Of a stretch of 64,000 nt of DNA, positions 16,805 through 25,939 are shown piece by piece. Source of the stretch: Bacteroidota bacterium (lineage in GTDB: Bacteria; Bacteroidota; Bacteroidia; Chitinophagales; Chitinophagaceae). The first letter of the stretch is position 1. Each line of letters opens with the position of its first letter. The translations under genes were made by a program, and so were the position numbers. The notes below the pieces were generated by a model. The model was not told the DNA's origin, made no database searches, and saw only the letters and a list, made by a program, of their open reading frames with translations. The stretch lies in assembly GCA_018268055.1 (NCBI GenBank), contig JAFDXF010000006.1:87222-151221 (forward strand), read 5' to 3'.

Positions 16805-17783
16805 TGAAGTATTGTTGAAGCCTCAATGTACAGCCATTTTGCAATTGTTGCAAGTGTTTTTGCTGTATGGTTAATAAATTTTCAGCAGTTTTCTGATTAG
16901 TAACTTTAAAACAAAGCATCTCCCCGCTTTTCATTTGAGCAAGTTTATGCTGATGTGCTGAAATGATGTGCGCAATACGGGGATAGCCACCGGTGGTTTG
17001 ATGATCTGCCATTAATACGATTAATTGGCCATCGGGTAACAATTGAATGGTGCCGCTGCTGACACCGGATGAAATCAATTCTTCATTGTGAGTTGTAATG
17101 ATGGATTTACTTTCCAGCCGATAGCCCATCCTGTCAGATTGAGGTTTGATTTTATATTCGTTATTGATAAATGCAGATTGTGCAGCAGTACTCAACCACG
17201 ACCATTCGTTACCCGGTAGTATCAATAGACAGGGATATGCTTCGTTTTCCCAAATTGTATTTGCCTGCCAAGGCAACTGAATAAATGGTTCTTTTTTCAG
17301 TATTCTTGTAATCGAATTTTTTTTAAAATGAATGAAATCACCGGATTTTAAAATGCTACCTTGATAACCACCCATACCCGCTTTTAGGTTGGTGCTTTTG
17401 CTGTGCAGCCAAGATTCAATTTGCAAACCTTTATGTATAGCAAGATAAGCCCGATTACCACTTTTGTTTTTTTTAAACTCAAGTAAAGAATCTTTGTTAA
17501 TCAATATTGGCTTGTTGATTGAAATAACTTTGCCATTGATTGTAGGGCAAAAATCGGCACCGCTAATGGCAATGAGTGCAGGTTGTTGAAATAAAAATGA
17601 AGAAGCGGGAAAATGTAATTCAAGTAAACCGGTATCTGCTTCATTGTCTGCAAGAAAATTGGCAATAGATGCAGCATATTGATCCATCACTCCTCCCGGA
17701 TTTATACCGAGCTGTTGATAGCCATAACGTCCATGGTCTTGAATGGTATCTAATACACCTGCTTTTACAATTTGTAAACTCAC
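16794..17783 (-). CDS. pxpC: 5-oxoprolinase subunit C (biotin-dependent carboxyltransferase family, KipA-like)
   Basis: A 329-residue protein of the AHS2/KipA family, starting VKAGVLDTIQDHGRYGYQQLG and containing NPGGVMDQYAASIAN, TNLKAGMGGYQG, SDRMGYRLES and ADHQTTGGYPRIAHI, all family landmarks. In other bacteria PxpC works with PxpB (KipI) and PxpA to cleave 5-oxoproline to glutamate with ATP. Here the usual pxpB-pxpC pair is broken: only 37 bp separate this gene from the unrelated methyltransferase upstream. Fusion with PxpB is ruled out by its length. Confidence 0.9.
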   Translation of the reverse strand: MSLQIVKAGVLDTIQDHGRYGYQQLGINPGGVMDQYAASIANFLADNEADTGLLELHFPASSFLFQQPALIAISGADFCPTINGKVISINKPILINKDSLLEFKKNKSGNRAYLAIHKGLQIESWLHSKSTNLKAGMGGYQGSILKSGDFIHFKKNSITRILKKEPFIQLPWQANTIWENEAYPCLLILPGNEWSWLSTAAQSAFINNEYKIKPQSDRMGYRLESKSIITTHNEELISSGVSSGTIQLLPDGQLIVLMADHQTTGGYPRIAHIISAHQHKLAQMKSGEMLCFKVTNQKTAENLLTIQQKHLQQLQNGCTLRLQQYFNEI

Positions 17784-17820
17784 AAGATGAAATTACTCTT
17801 AAAACTGTAAAAAAGAAAAA

Positions 17821-18543
17821 TTACTCTTTTAATCTTTCTGTTTTTTTAAAATAGCGAACTAATAAGTAGATAATTAAAAGTATTCCTATGACGACTCCGG
17901 TCAAAAGATTTCTTTTTGATTCATTGTATTGCGTCAGTTCAGGATAGTAGAACAATAATATGATGGTAATGCCAATCAGCCAGATAAACTGTGTAGTATG
18001 TTCTTTTAAAATCCAACGCCTCCAATTGAAGTGCATCTTTCTAAACGTGGTACTGATTCCTTTGAGATTGGGCCACCAGCGATTTACTTTATTACAATAA
18101 TTTTCAAATGTTACACCAAATTTTTGTTTTAAAAAATCCTCTTCTGCCAAAACAATAGCCTCGTAAATAAAAAGAAAGAGAGGAATCATTATGACAACAT
18201 ATAAAAGCGAATTTGCTAAAATGCCAATCCCCAACAACATTAGAATATTCCCAACATATAAAGGATTTCGGCAATGATTAAAGATTCCTTCGGTGACCAA
18301 ACCTTCGGCATACGGCTTGCCTGATTTGCCTCCACGTACGATGTATGCCAGTCCGATAGTGAAACCTCTAATGAGTTGTCCTGCAAAAGTGATAATCAAG
18401 CCTATAACAATGGGCCATAAATAATAATGACTGCCAAATTTTTCTTTAGAGAATAATGGTGACGATGGAATTAATAGTGCAGCATAAAAAAGAATGAAAA
18501 CCCAGTTTCTGTATTTAAAAAAGAAATTACCGATTTTAACCAT
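17821..18543 (-). CDS. Isoprenylcysteine carboxyl methyltransferase-family membrane protein
   Basis: A 240-residue membrane protein with about six hydrophobic helices and the family signature GIFNHCRNPLYVGNILMLLG, followed by EEDFLKQKFGVTFENYCNKVNRWWP, typical of the PEMT/ICMT fold that binds S-adenosylmethionine. The C-terminal part, with two more helices, is longer than minimal members. Substrate unknown: bacterial members methylate lipids, quinone-like or other hydrophobic compounds. It lies 2 bp after cmoA, whose product also uses S-adenosylmethionine. Confidence 0.78.
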   Translation of the reverse strand: MVKIGNFFFKYRNWVFILFYAALLIPSSPLFSKEKFGSHYYLWPIVIGLIITFAGQLIRGFTIGLAYIVRGGKSGKPYAEGLVTEGIFNHCRNPLYVGNILMLLGIGILANSLLYVVIMIPLFLFIYEAIVLAEEDFLKQKFGVTFENYCNKVNRWWPNLKGISTTFRKMHFNWRRWILKEHTTQFIWLIGITIILLFYYPELTQYNESKRNLLTGVVIGILLIIYLLVRYFKKTERLKE

Positions 18544-18545
18544 GC

Positions 18546-19274
18546 TTATTTTTTTACAGCGATCACACCTGCAAAATTATACCACTTGAAAAATACTTCA
18601 CAATGTGTAAATCCTTTATCTCTCAATAGTGAAATGTTTTCACTGAGTTTATAAGGCACCAACACATTTTCCAACGCTTCTCTTTTTTGAGAAATTTCCA
18701 TATCACTGTAATGATTACGGCGTTTATAATCGTAGTAGTAGTCTATAAAATCACGATTGAAATTACTTTCTTCGGCTAATATTTTTTCAACCAATATTAA
18801 AACGCCTCCCGAATTTAATCCGTCATAAATGTTTTTGATGAGTTGCTCCCGAAACACCGGGCGTACAAATTGCAGTGTTAAGCATAGAACCACAACAGAT
18901 GCATTGTGCAGTTTGAATTTATTGTTCAGATCAGCACAGATCAATTCGTAAGGACGTGCAAAACCAATTTCAGACAATTTGGATTTACATTTATCCAGCA
19001 TTTCCTGAGCGTCATCTACACCAATAAATTTTATGTCTTTTGCTACAGTAGTGTCCATACATACGAGTGTGGAGCCTGTTGCACATCCAAGATCATATAC
19101 AAAAGAACCTTCCACCGAATGAGCAGCTGCAAGCTCTGCCATCATTCGTTGTATTTCTTCATAAAAAGGAACAGAACGAGACACCATATCGTCAAATACT
19201 CTAGCTACGTTAGCGCTAAATTTAAAATCATCAGCCTGTTCAATTTCCACCTTAAAAACTTCATCTTTGCCCAT
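18546..19274 (-). CDS. cmoA: Carboxy-S-adenosyl-L-methionine synthase
   Basis: A 242-residue class I methyltransferase-fold enzyme. The motifs FSANVARVFDDMVSRSVPFY and VYDLGCATGSTL (glycine-rich SAM loop), plus VVLCLTLQFV and RDFIDYYYDYKRRNHYS, match CmoA closely. CmoA converts S-adenosylmethionine and prephenate to carboxy-S-adenosylmethionine, used by CmoB for wobble uridine modification of tRNA. No cmoB is in the window. It is the first gene of the minus-strand operon that runs through the methyltransferase, pxpC, pxpA and the transporter. Confidence 0.88.
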   Translation of the reverse strand: MGKDEVFKVEIEQADDFKFSANVARVFDDMVSRSVPFYEEIQRMMAELAAAHSVEGSFVYDLGCATGSTLVCMDTTVAKDIKFIGVDDAQEMLDKCKSKLSEIGFARPYELICADLNNKFKLHNASVVVLCLTLQFVRPVFREQLIKNIYDGLNSGGVLILVEKILAEESNFNRDFIDYYYDYKRRNHYSDMEISQKREALENVLVPYKLSENISLLRDKGFTHCEVFFKWYNFAGVIAVKK

Positions 19275-19371
19275 AATCAGTCAGGTAGTTTTTTGCAAAA
19301 TAATGCAATTTGAACGGAACTAAGAGCATAAACTATTTGAAGGGTAATCAGGAGATTAAAAAACTTAGTTT

Positions 19372-19728
19372 ATGAAAAAAACGTACTTCCTCAGCACCTG
19401 CAAAACCTGTAAAGTTATCATTGACGAATCGGGGCTACGTAATAAAGGTTTTGAGCTACAGAATATTAAAATAGATAGGATTACACCTGAACAATTGGAT
19501 GAAATGAAGCAATTGGCGGGAACTTATGAAGCTTTGTTCAGCCGAAAGTCATTAAAATATAAGGCACTTAATCTCAAGGATAAAAAATTAACAGAGCAAG
19601 ACTACCGCAAGTTTATTTTGGAAGAATATTCTTTTTTAAAACGTCCGGTTACGATAATGGACAAGCAAATATTTATAGGAAATGATAAAAAGACTGTAGA
19701 AGCGCTCAAAACTGCAGTTGCAAAATAG
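19372..19728 (+). CDS. ArsC/Spx family thioredoxin-fold protein
   Basis: A 118-residue protein with the ArsC/Spx fold: N-terminal YFLSTCKTCKVIIDESG with a CxxC, ITPEQLDEMKQLAG, SLKYKALNL, and the C-terminal FLKRPVTIMDKQIFIG, where the Arg-Pro pair is conserved. Family members include arsenate reductases and the Spx regulator. The CxxC and lack of other ars genes do not allow a choice. It diverges from cmoA and converges with the MFS gene, whose stop lies 3 bp away. Confidence 0.78.
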   Translation: MKKTYFLSTCKTCKVIIDESGLRNKGFELQNIKIDRITPEQLDEMKQLAGTYEALFSRKSLKYKALNLKDKKLTEQDYRKFILEEYSFLKRPVTIMDKQIFIGNDKKTVEALKTAVAK

Positions 19729-19731
19729 GGC

Positions 19732-20970
19732 TTAGTTATTCAAAACAATTTTCTTATCCATTTTTTCCTTCTTGAAAATGTATAGTGTTACCAATAAAGC
19801 AATGAGCATAAAAGAGGCGCCTAAGAAAAAGGGCATGCCGGGTAAAATAAATGGCGCTTTGTCGGTAGTAAAGTATTTAAAACTTTTGGTCATAATATAA
19901 GGGCCGATGATGGTGGTCAAACTCATCAAGCTTGTTAGCGAACCTTGTAGCGCACCTTGTTGGCTTCGGTTTACATGCTCAGTAATGCTAGCTTGAAGTG
20001 CAGGACCCGCAATACCTCCAAAACAATAAGGAATTAAAAATGCAAACATCATCCACGTAGAAGAGGCAAGACCAAATAAAGTAAGTCCAATACAATAAAA
20101 TGCAAGTCCAAGATAAATACTCTTTTCATTGCCGATGATAGGATTTAATTTTCTGGTAAGCACCATTTGTACAAACCCTACTAAAATACCGACAACGCCC
20201 AATGAAATGCCTACCAAATTCTCTTTCCAATCAAAGCGATACATTGTATAATAACTCCAGTTTCCTTGCACGGCTTGTGCTCCGAGATAAATCAGGAAAT
20301 AACAGATAGCAAATCCACCGATAGCAGGAGTTTTTCTTAAAAACTGTAATGAACCAAAAGGATTAGCTTTCTTCCAGTCAAAAGGTCTGCGATGTTCTTT
20401 GGGTAGCGACTCGGGCAATACGAAATAGCCATATAATAAATTGATAAAACAAAGAATTGCGGCAGCATAGAAAGGCGCCCTTAATCCCCAGCCTGCAAGC
20501 AAACCACCCAATGCAGGACCTATGACGAAGCCCAACCCAAATGCTGCTCCGATCATTCCAAAATTTTTAGCTCTGGTTTCAGGCGTACTAATGTCTGCAA
20601 TGTAGGCGGCGCCCGTTGTAAAACTTGCACCGGTGATACCTGCAATCAATCGGCCAACAAATAATAGACTATATGTTGGTGCTAATGCCTGAAAAATATA
20701 ATCAATCGCAAATCCAAGTAATGAAAAAAGTAAAATCGGTCTTCTGCCATACTTATCACTTAGGTTTCCAATGATGGGTGAAAAGACAAATTGAACAATT
20801 GCATAAGTAGAAACCAAAGCTGCACCATAAGTGCTTGCTTCATTCACCGGTATATGTTTCAGTTGTGAAATTAATTTAGGCAATACAGGAATAATTAAGC
20901 CCCAGCCCATGACATCTATGAGCATTGTAATGAAAATGAAACCTATTGCCGGCTTTCTGTGATTCGTCAT
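19732..20970 (-). CDS. MFS transporter of the Tet(A)-like drug efflux group
   Basis: A 412-residue twelve-helix major facilitator protein. The opening segment DVMGWGLIIPVLPKLI, the motif A GNLSDKYGRRPILLFSL and AYIADISTPETRAKNFGMIGAAFGLGF are typical of the TCR/Tet drug:H+ antiporter group. The substrate is not predictable from sequence, and chromosomal members are often not tetracycline pumps. There is no neighbouring TetR repressor, so inducible drug resistance is not supported. Inner membrane. Confidence 0.82.
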   Translation of the reverse strand: MTNHRKPAIGFIFITMLIDVMGWGLIIPVLPKLISQLKHIPVNEASTYGAALVSTYAIVQFVFSPIIGNLSDKYGRRPILLFSLLGFAIDYIFQALAPTYSLLFVGRLIAGITGASFTTGAAYIADISTPETRAKNFGMIGAAFGLGFVIGPALGGLLAGWGLRAPFYAAAILCFINLLYGYFVLPESLPKEHRRPFDWKKANPFGSLQFLRKTPAIGGFAICYFLIYLGAQAVQGNWSYYTMYRFDWKENLVGISLGVVGILVGFVQMVLTRKLNPIIGNEKSIYLGLAFYCIGLTLFGLASSTWMMFAFLIPYCFGGIAGPALQASITEHVNRSQQGALQGSLTSLMSLTTIIGPYIMTKSFKYFTTDKAPFILPGMPFFLGASFMLIALLVTLYIFKKEKMDKKIVLNN

Positions 20971-21175
20971 TTTAAAAAGGAAGGCAGCAAAGTACCGTCA
21001 TTTTTGTCGATAATACAAAAGTGAATTAAACTTAAGAGGCATTCTTTTTAATAAGATAATATAAAAAAATTGTTTAATTGGGTATTTGTCACCTTGATTT
21101 GTCATTGAATTGTATAAATACACTCAATATTCATAAAATTAACAATGTATAAGGTTAGAATGAGGATTGTGCTTT

Positions 21176-21183
21176 TAACTTTG
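21176..21183 (+). promoter_or_regulatory. Possible -7 box of the OmpA lipoprotein gene
   Basis: TAACTTTG matches the Bacteroidota -7 consensus TAnnTTTG, 47 bp before the ATG at 21230. No good -33 TTG is seen at the expected distance, so this is tentative. Confidence 0.35.
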
Positions 21184-21229
21184 GCCGCTCAATTTTAAAT
21201 CTGTTACACTAATTTTTAAAATCAAATTT

Positions 21230-22120
21230 ATGAAACGCTATTCGGCTATTTTATTGATTTCGTTGCCTGCCTTTTTATTTTCTTGTGTTAGCACTAAAAA
21301 ATTTAAAACAGCGCAAAACGATTATGCCAAACTTCAAGAGCAATATAAGTCATTGCAAAAAGACAATGCAACTTGTGGCGAGGAAAAAGGAATATTAGTA
21401 CGACAAAAAGATGCATTAGAAAGAGAAAATGCTTTACTGAAAGGTCAAATAAAAGACATGAATGGACAGATTGACTTTTTAAAAGCAAACAATAATCAAG
21501 CGATTAAGCAATTAGAAGACATGTCCGTTATTTCGGCTTCACAAGCTGAAAGTATTAAAAAATCTATGGAGAATATAGGTGCTAAAGACGCATATATTCA
21601 AACACTACAACAACAAATGGCTCGTAAGGATTCTTTAAATATGGCTTTAGTAATGAACCTGAAAGGCGCTATTGGCAATTTAGATGATCAAGACATTAAT
21701 ATCAAAGTAGATAAAGGTGTAGTATATATTGATATATCCGACAAATTACTTTTTGCATCAGGAAAATATGATATCACACCACAGGCAAAAGTAGTACTCG
21801 GCAAAGTAGCGACTGTATTAAAGAATCAACCGGATATAGAATTTATGGTTGAAGGCCACACCGATAATGTGCCACTGAAAGGCGCAGGAGTATTGTTAGA
21901 CAATTGGGATCTTAGTGTGAAAAGAGCAACATCGGTAGTAAGGATGTTGCAAAAAGATTATGGATTAGATCCTGCAAAAATGGCTGCTGCCGGACGTGGA
22001 GAATATAAACCAATTGCAGATAATAGTACCAAAGAAGGAAGAGCCGCTAACCGTAGAACTCGTATCGTGATATTGCCTCAGTTAGATCAGTTCTTTAAAC
22101 TTTTAGAACCTAAGCAATAG
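21230..22120 (+). CDS. OmpA family lipoprotein with coiled coil
   Basis: A 296-residue outer-membrane lipoprotein. The signal peptide ends in FLFSC (Cys19). Residues 25-145 form a heptad-rich coiled coil (KLQEQYKSLQKDN, RQKDALERENALLKGQ). The C-terminal OmpA domain (about 155-290) contains MVEGHTDNVP and GRAANRRTRIVI and binds peptidoglycan. The coiled-coil spacer probably spans periplasm between outer membrane and cell wall. It is convergent with a second OmpA protein across a terminator. Confidence 0.88.
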   Translation: MKRYSAILLISLPAFLFSCVSTKKFKTAQNDYAKLQEQYKSLQKDNATCGEEKGILVRQKDALERENALLKGQIKDMNGQIDFLKANNNQAIKQLEDMSVISASQAESIKKSMENIGAKDAYIQTLQQQMARKDSLNMALVMNLKGAIGNLDDQDINIKVDKGVVYIDISDKLLFASGKYDITPQAKVVLGKVATVLKNQPDIEFMVEGHTDNVPLKGAGVLLDNWDLSVKRATSVVRMLQKDYGLDPAKMAAAGRGEYKPIADNSTKEGRAANRRTRIVILPQLDQFFKLLEPKQ

Positions 22121-22137
22121 TTGTTAAACTATAAAAA

Positions 22138-22172
22138 AATGCCGCATCACTTATTTTGATGCGGCATTTTTA
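22138..22172. terminator. Bidirectional intrinsic terminator
   Basis: ATGCCGCATCA (22139-22149) pairs perfectly with TGATGCGGCAT (22157-22167), with A-runs on the left and T-runs on the right. It separates the two convergent OmpA genes. Confidence 0.88.
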
Positions 22173-22192
22173 TTTTATGAACCGTTCAGTAT

Positions 22193-23566
22193 TTATATTT
22201 TTATAAACTCTACTCTTCTATTGTTTGCTTTACCGGCAGGTGTTGCATTAGAATCTATTGGTTCAGATTCGCCTTTACCCTCAGTGTCTAATCTGTCGAT
22301 GCTTATTCCAAATTCTTTAGATAATGTATTCTTGACGGCATTCGCTCTTCGTTTAGATAATTCTAAATTTGCTTTATCATCACCATCAGAATCGGTGTGA
22401 CCAACAATCTTCACATTCAAACTACTATTCTCGTTCAGTACATTGGCAATATCTTTCAATGCTCCATAAGAGGTAGGTTTGATAACATCGCTGCCGGAGT
22501 TGAACAAAATTCCGTGTGTTACAAACTTGCCTTCGGTAACTAATTTATTTCGTGTATCAGGATCACCAACTGCAATGCGCAGATTGCCCATATAGAATGC
22601 ATCATTTTCATTGTTTGAGCCATCATTACGGAAATAAATGGTATTCATTGCCGTATTGTCCGGCAGAGCTTTTGGAATATCCCAAATTTTTTTGTCATCT
22701 AAATAAACACGTACTCTATTTCGCTGACGCCAGATAGATACATGTACCGATGTTTTTCCGGGTACTACAAGTTTGTTTTGGTCATTTTCGTTTTTAATGA
22801 TTGTTTGATTATTAGAGGTCGACAAAAAACTAGTCATACCCTGTTTCCCTCCTGCATTTTCTGGATGAACACCAAATTCAAATCCGGATAAACCATCGGC
22901 CTTTCCTTTGTCAAACCTGCCGAATTGAGAAAAGTCTTTACCTATAGATTTTGATGTGGTGGCACCCACTAAGAAATGACCACTGTAGAAACTAAAAATG
23001 TCTGTACTCATCAGGTCAAATTCTAAAGTAAAATTATCAGGAAGATTTTTTACCCATTCCGGATATAGCACTACTTCTTTTTTGGTCATTAAAAAGCGGT
23101 CTTTAGATTTATTGGTAGTAACTATTTCGCCACTTCCATTCGTATTCCATTTGGCCGGAAAATCGCCAATTGCATCTTGCAGAAAATCTTCGCTTGCTAT
23201 AAGTTTATCTCCCGATACAAAATCAAACTTCGAATAAGTCGCTAAAGATTGTGGACTCTCTGATTTATTGTTGTCGTTTTCAGAAACGTCTTCATTGATC
23301 GTATTATCAGGAATAGATTTTTTTTTCTTATCCTTTTTTTTGTCTCCGTTATCTTCTTGGTCGTTATTATTTCCGTTTTTAGTACCTTTTGTAGCATCTT
23401 CGGCTTTGTCTAAAGTCTTATCTATAGCATTATCTACTTTTCTGTCAATACGGTCGTCCACCTGACGTTTTACTTTGTCGCCTAATTTTTTAAAAATTTG
23501 GCCTTGAGATTGAAGGGAAATTAAGATTAAAGGAATGGCTGTTAATAAAAAGATGAACTTTCTCAT
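22193..23566 (-). CDS. OmpA family protein with charged linker and lectin-like middle domain
   Basis: A 457-residue exported protein. I chose the start at 23566, where MRKFIFLLTAIPLILISLQSQGQ gives a clean signal peptide; an upstream in-frame ATG adds 19 unlikely residues. A highly charged Lys/Asp-rich segment lies at about 60-100, then a beta-rich region (about 115-325) with FDLMSTDIFSFYSGHF resembling a LamG-type carbohydrate-binding fold, and a C-terminal OmpA domain with KIVGHTDSDGDDKANLELS and ANNRRVEFIKI. It probably anchors to peptidoglycan. The lectin-like assignment is tentative. Confidence 0.82.
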   Translation of the reverse strand: MRKFIFLLTAIPLILISLQSQGQIFKKLGDKVKRQVDDRIDRKVDNAIDKTLDKAEDATKGTKNGNNNDQEDNGDKKKDKKKKSIPDNTINEDVSENDNNKSESPQSLATYSKFDFVSGDKLIASEDFLQDAIGDFPAKWNTNGSGEIVTTNKSKDRFLMTKKEVVLYPEWVKNLPDNFTLEFDLMSTDIFSFYSGHFLVGATTSKSIGKDFSQFGRFDKGKADGLSGFEFGVHPENAGGKQGMTSFLSTSNNQTIIKNENDQNKLVVPGKTSVHVSIWRQRNRVRVYLDDKKIWDIPKALPDNTAMNTIYFRNDGSNNENDAFYMGNLRIAVGDPDTRNKLVTEGKFVTHGILFNSGSDVIKPTSYGALKDIANVLNENSSLNVKIVGHTDSDGDDKANLELSKRRANAVKNTLSKEFGISIDRLDTEGKGESEPIDSNATPAGKANNRRVEFIKI

Positions 23567-23753
23567 TTTTAGGGGGTTTAATGGTTTGAGTTTGTAAGAT
23601 GCTAAAATTATTTGTAGCAACAAAATCTATGATATATTTTTATAACACACTATATAACCTGTTGGTTTATTAGGTATGATAAGGGCACTAAATATTTTAC
23701 AGGGCAGCAAAAAATATTTCCTTAAAAAATTAGTTTTTAATTACTAAATGTTT

Positions 23754-23761
23754 TAGCTTTG
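23754..23761 (+). promoter_or_regulatory. Possible -7 box of recA
   Basis: TAGCTTTG fits TAnnTTTG, 56 bp upstream of the recA ATG. No strong TTG box or obvious SOS palindrome is visible nearby. Confidence 0.4.
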
Positions 23762-23816
23762 TTGCCCGGCTACAGAAAAAGGTAGCTTACAATACGCAAA
23801 CACATAACTTTAACTC

Positions 23817-24851
23817 ATGGCAAAATCAGAAAAAACAATCGAAGCAGTAAACCCTAATTCAGAGAAGCTAAAAGCGCTCAAACTTACAATGGATAAGATT
23901 GAGAAAGACTATGGCAAGGGAAGTGTAATGTTGATGAATGAAAAGGCACAAGTGCAACAGGAGGTTATTTCAACCGGTTCAATCGGTTTGGATGTAGCAC
24001 TTGGAATCGGTGGCCTTCCTCGTGGCAGAGTTATAGAAATATATGGCCCTGAATCATCCGGTAAAACAACTATTGCTACACATGTAATAGCTGAGGCGCA
24101 GAAAAAAGGCGGCATGTGTGCTATTATAGATGCCGAACATGCTTTTGATAGTGCTTACGCAAAAAAATTGGGTGTGGATGTAGATAATCTGCTTATCTCA
24201 CAACCCGACTATGGCGAGCAGGCTTTGGAAATTGCCGACCGTCTAATCCTTTCAGGTGCTTTGGATGTAGTGGTGATTGATTCGGTTGCGGCACTTGTAC
24301 CCAAAAGTGAATTGGAAGGAGAAATGGGCGACAGCAAAATGGGATTGCACGCAAGATTGATGAGTCAGGCTTTGAGAAAACTTACAGCAACGATTGCAAA
24401 AACAGGTACTATCTGTATTTTCATCAATCAGTTAAGAGAAAAAATAGGTGTGATGTTTGGTAATCCTGAAACTACCACCGGTGGTAATGCATTAAAATTC
24501 TACGCTTCTGTGCGTTTAGATATTCGCAGACAAACGCAGGTAAAAGATGGTGATGAAGCAATCGGCAACCATGTAAAAGTAAAAGTGGTGAAAAATAAAG
24601 TAGCTCCTCCTTTTCGTGCGGCAGAGTTTGATATAATTTTTGGTGAAGGAATTTCCAAAACAGGCGAAATTATTGATATGGGTACAGAACTCGGCATTGT
24701 ACAAAAAAGCGGAAGCTGGTATAGCTATAATAATGATAAGCTGGGGCAAGGGCGAGATGCTGTAAAGCAATTGATGGTGGACAATCCTGAACTGGCAAAT
24801 GAGATTGAAGCAAAAATTCGTGAAAAGATAAAAGAAATGCAATCTGCCTAA
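23817..24851 (+). CDS. recA: Recombinase RecA
   Basis: A 344-residue RecA with Walker [10 protein letters not shown] (77-85), [43 protein letters not shown] and the loop region [42 protein letters not shown]. It forms ATP-dependent filaments on single-stranded DNA for strand exchange and induces the SOS response. Length is normal. It is monocistronic with a strong terminator after it. Confidence 0.98.
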   Translation: MAKSEKTIEAVNPNSEKLKALKLTMDKIEKDYGKGSVMLMNEKAQVQQEVISTGSIGLDVALGIGGLPRGRVIEIYGPESSGKTTIATHVIAEAQKKGGMCAIIDAEHAFDSAYAKKLGVDVDNLLISQPDYGEQALEIADRLILSGALDVVVIDSVAALVPKSELEGEMGDSKMGLHARLMSQALRKLTATIAKTGTICIFINQLREKIGVMFGNPETTTGGNALKFYASVRLDIRRQTQVKDGDEAIGNHVKVKVVKNKVAPPFRAAEFDIIFGEGISKTGEIIDMGTELGIVQKSGSWYSYNNDKLGQGRDAVKQLMVDNPELANEIEAKIREKIKEMQSA

Positions 24852-24886
24852 TCGCAAAATTGTTTTAGGATGAGTTAGTAAGCAAG

Positions 24887-24911
24887 TCCCGACTATTTAG
24901 TCGGGATTTTT
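24887..24911 (+). terminator. Intrinsic terminator after recA
   Basis: TCCCGACT (24887-24894) pairs with AGTCGGGA (24899-24906), a 4-nt loop and TTTTT. Confidence 0.88.
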
Positions 24912-24955
24912 GCATTTATTTAAGGATAATAATTAAATCAATGTTTAAACATTAT

Positions 24956-24963
24956 TATATTTG
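24956..24963 (+). promoter_or_regulatory. Possible -7 box for the OB-fold membrane protein gene
   Basis: TATATTTG matches TAnnTTTG, 67 bp before the ATG at 25031. The -33 element is not clear. Confidence 0.35.
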
Positions 24964-25030
24964 CGCTTATGTTTGCAACCGATTTTGGCACTAAAGCGTT
25001 TTGTATAGCTACAATAATAGAAAGCATTTA

Positions 25031-25921
25031 ATGAATAAAGGAATCATATTACATATTGTTGCTGCAGTTTTATTGCTTGTCACTTTCTTTCTTCCATGGT
25101 TAGTTTGGAAAGAAACCATTTTGTCCGGTGCATCTATGCCTGTGGGAAGTTTTTTCACAGCAGCGAAAAATAATTATGACGTGGCAAATCCTTTTCCACA
25201 ATTTTCGTTTGCTTTTAAAATATTTTGGATGATTCCTGCAGCAGCCATTGTTGTGGTTGTATTTACTTTATCTAAGAAGAGTACATTTTTGCCTGCTGCA
25301 TTTGCTTCGCTTTTATCCCTTTCATTGGTTTTAGTATATTTTCTTTTTTCTAAAAATTTGGTTGATTTATTAGGCATTAGCAAGTCTGTTTGGGTATTAG
25401 TGAAGCCATGGATTTTTGTACAAGCACTTGCAGCTATTTTATTATTGCTCTCCGCAGGCGAAGGGAAATGGATTTTAAAAATCTCTTTTATAGTGCTTAC
25501 TGTTTTGGCCACTTATTTTGGTTTTAATATAGTAAGTGAGCAAGCGCAGCAAAAAGTAATGAACGAACAGTTTAATTCAAGCGAAGGCACTACCACCGAC
25601 TATACTATTTCGGCAACAGAACTGTTGAAAGAGTTTAGAGCGAATGATAGCGTAACCAATAAAAAATATGTTGAGAAAATGGTTGAAGTTTCAGGTATTC
25701 CTGCTTCAATCGATATTGCTGCAGACTCTATCGCCACTATTCGTTTTGAAGACAGCACCGGTTCGTTTGCCGATTTTACTTTGGAAAAGAATCAATATCA
25801 TAAAGTAAAAAATATTAATGCAGGCACTCCTGTAACAATTAAAGGAGTGTGCAGCGGAAGCATTTACAGTGATATTTTAGAAAACACACAGATAAGTTTT
25901 AAAAGAGCAGTGATAAAATAA
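25031..25921 (+). CDS. Membrane protein with C-terminal OB-fold domain
   Basis: A 296-residue protein with four hydrophobic segments in residues 5-165 and a soluble C-terminal domain (about 195-296) resembling the tRNA_anti-like OB-fold (KKYVEKMVEVSGIPASID, TIRFEDSTGSFADFTL, GTPVTIKGVCSGS). The ATG at 25031 is preferred over an in-frame start 30 bp upstream. The OB domain in this family is extracytoplasmic and of unknown ligand. It is followed 18 bp later by yceI, with which it is probably cotranscribed. Confidence 0.72.
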   Translation: MNKGIILHIVAAVLLLVTFFLPWLVWKETILSGASMPVGSFFTAAKNNYDVANPFPQFSFAFKIFWMIPAAAIVVVVFTLSKKSTFLPAAFASLLSLSLVLVYFLFSKNLVDLLGISKSVWVLVKPWIFVQALAAILLLLSAGEGKWILKISFIVLTVLATYFGFNIVSEQAQQKVMNEQFNSSEGTTTDYTISATELLKEFRANDSVTNKKYVEKMVEVSGIPASIDIAADSIATIRFEDSTGSFADFTLEKNQYHKVKNINAGTPVTIKGVCSGSIYSDILENTQISFKRAVIK

Positions 25922-25939
25922 AAATTAAACAACAATAGA

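Noticed and set aside
17784..17820. Remnant of pxpB between pxpC and the methyltransferase
   Set aside because: Only 37 bp are available, with no AHS1-like residues in any frame.
19732..20970. Tetracycline resistance gene call
   Set aside because: Only general TCR/Tet family motifs are present, with no tetR partner or mobile context, so drug specificity is not supported.
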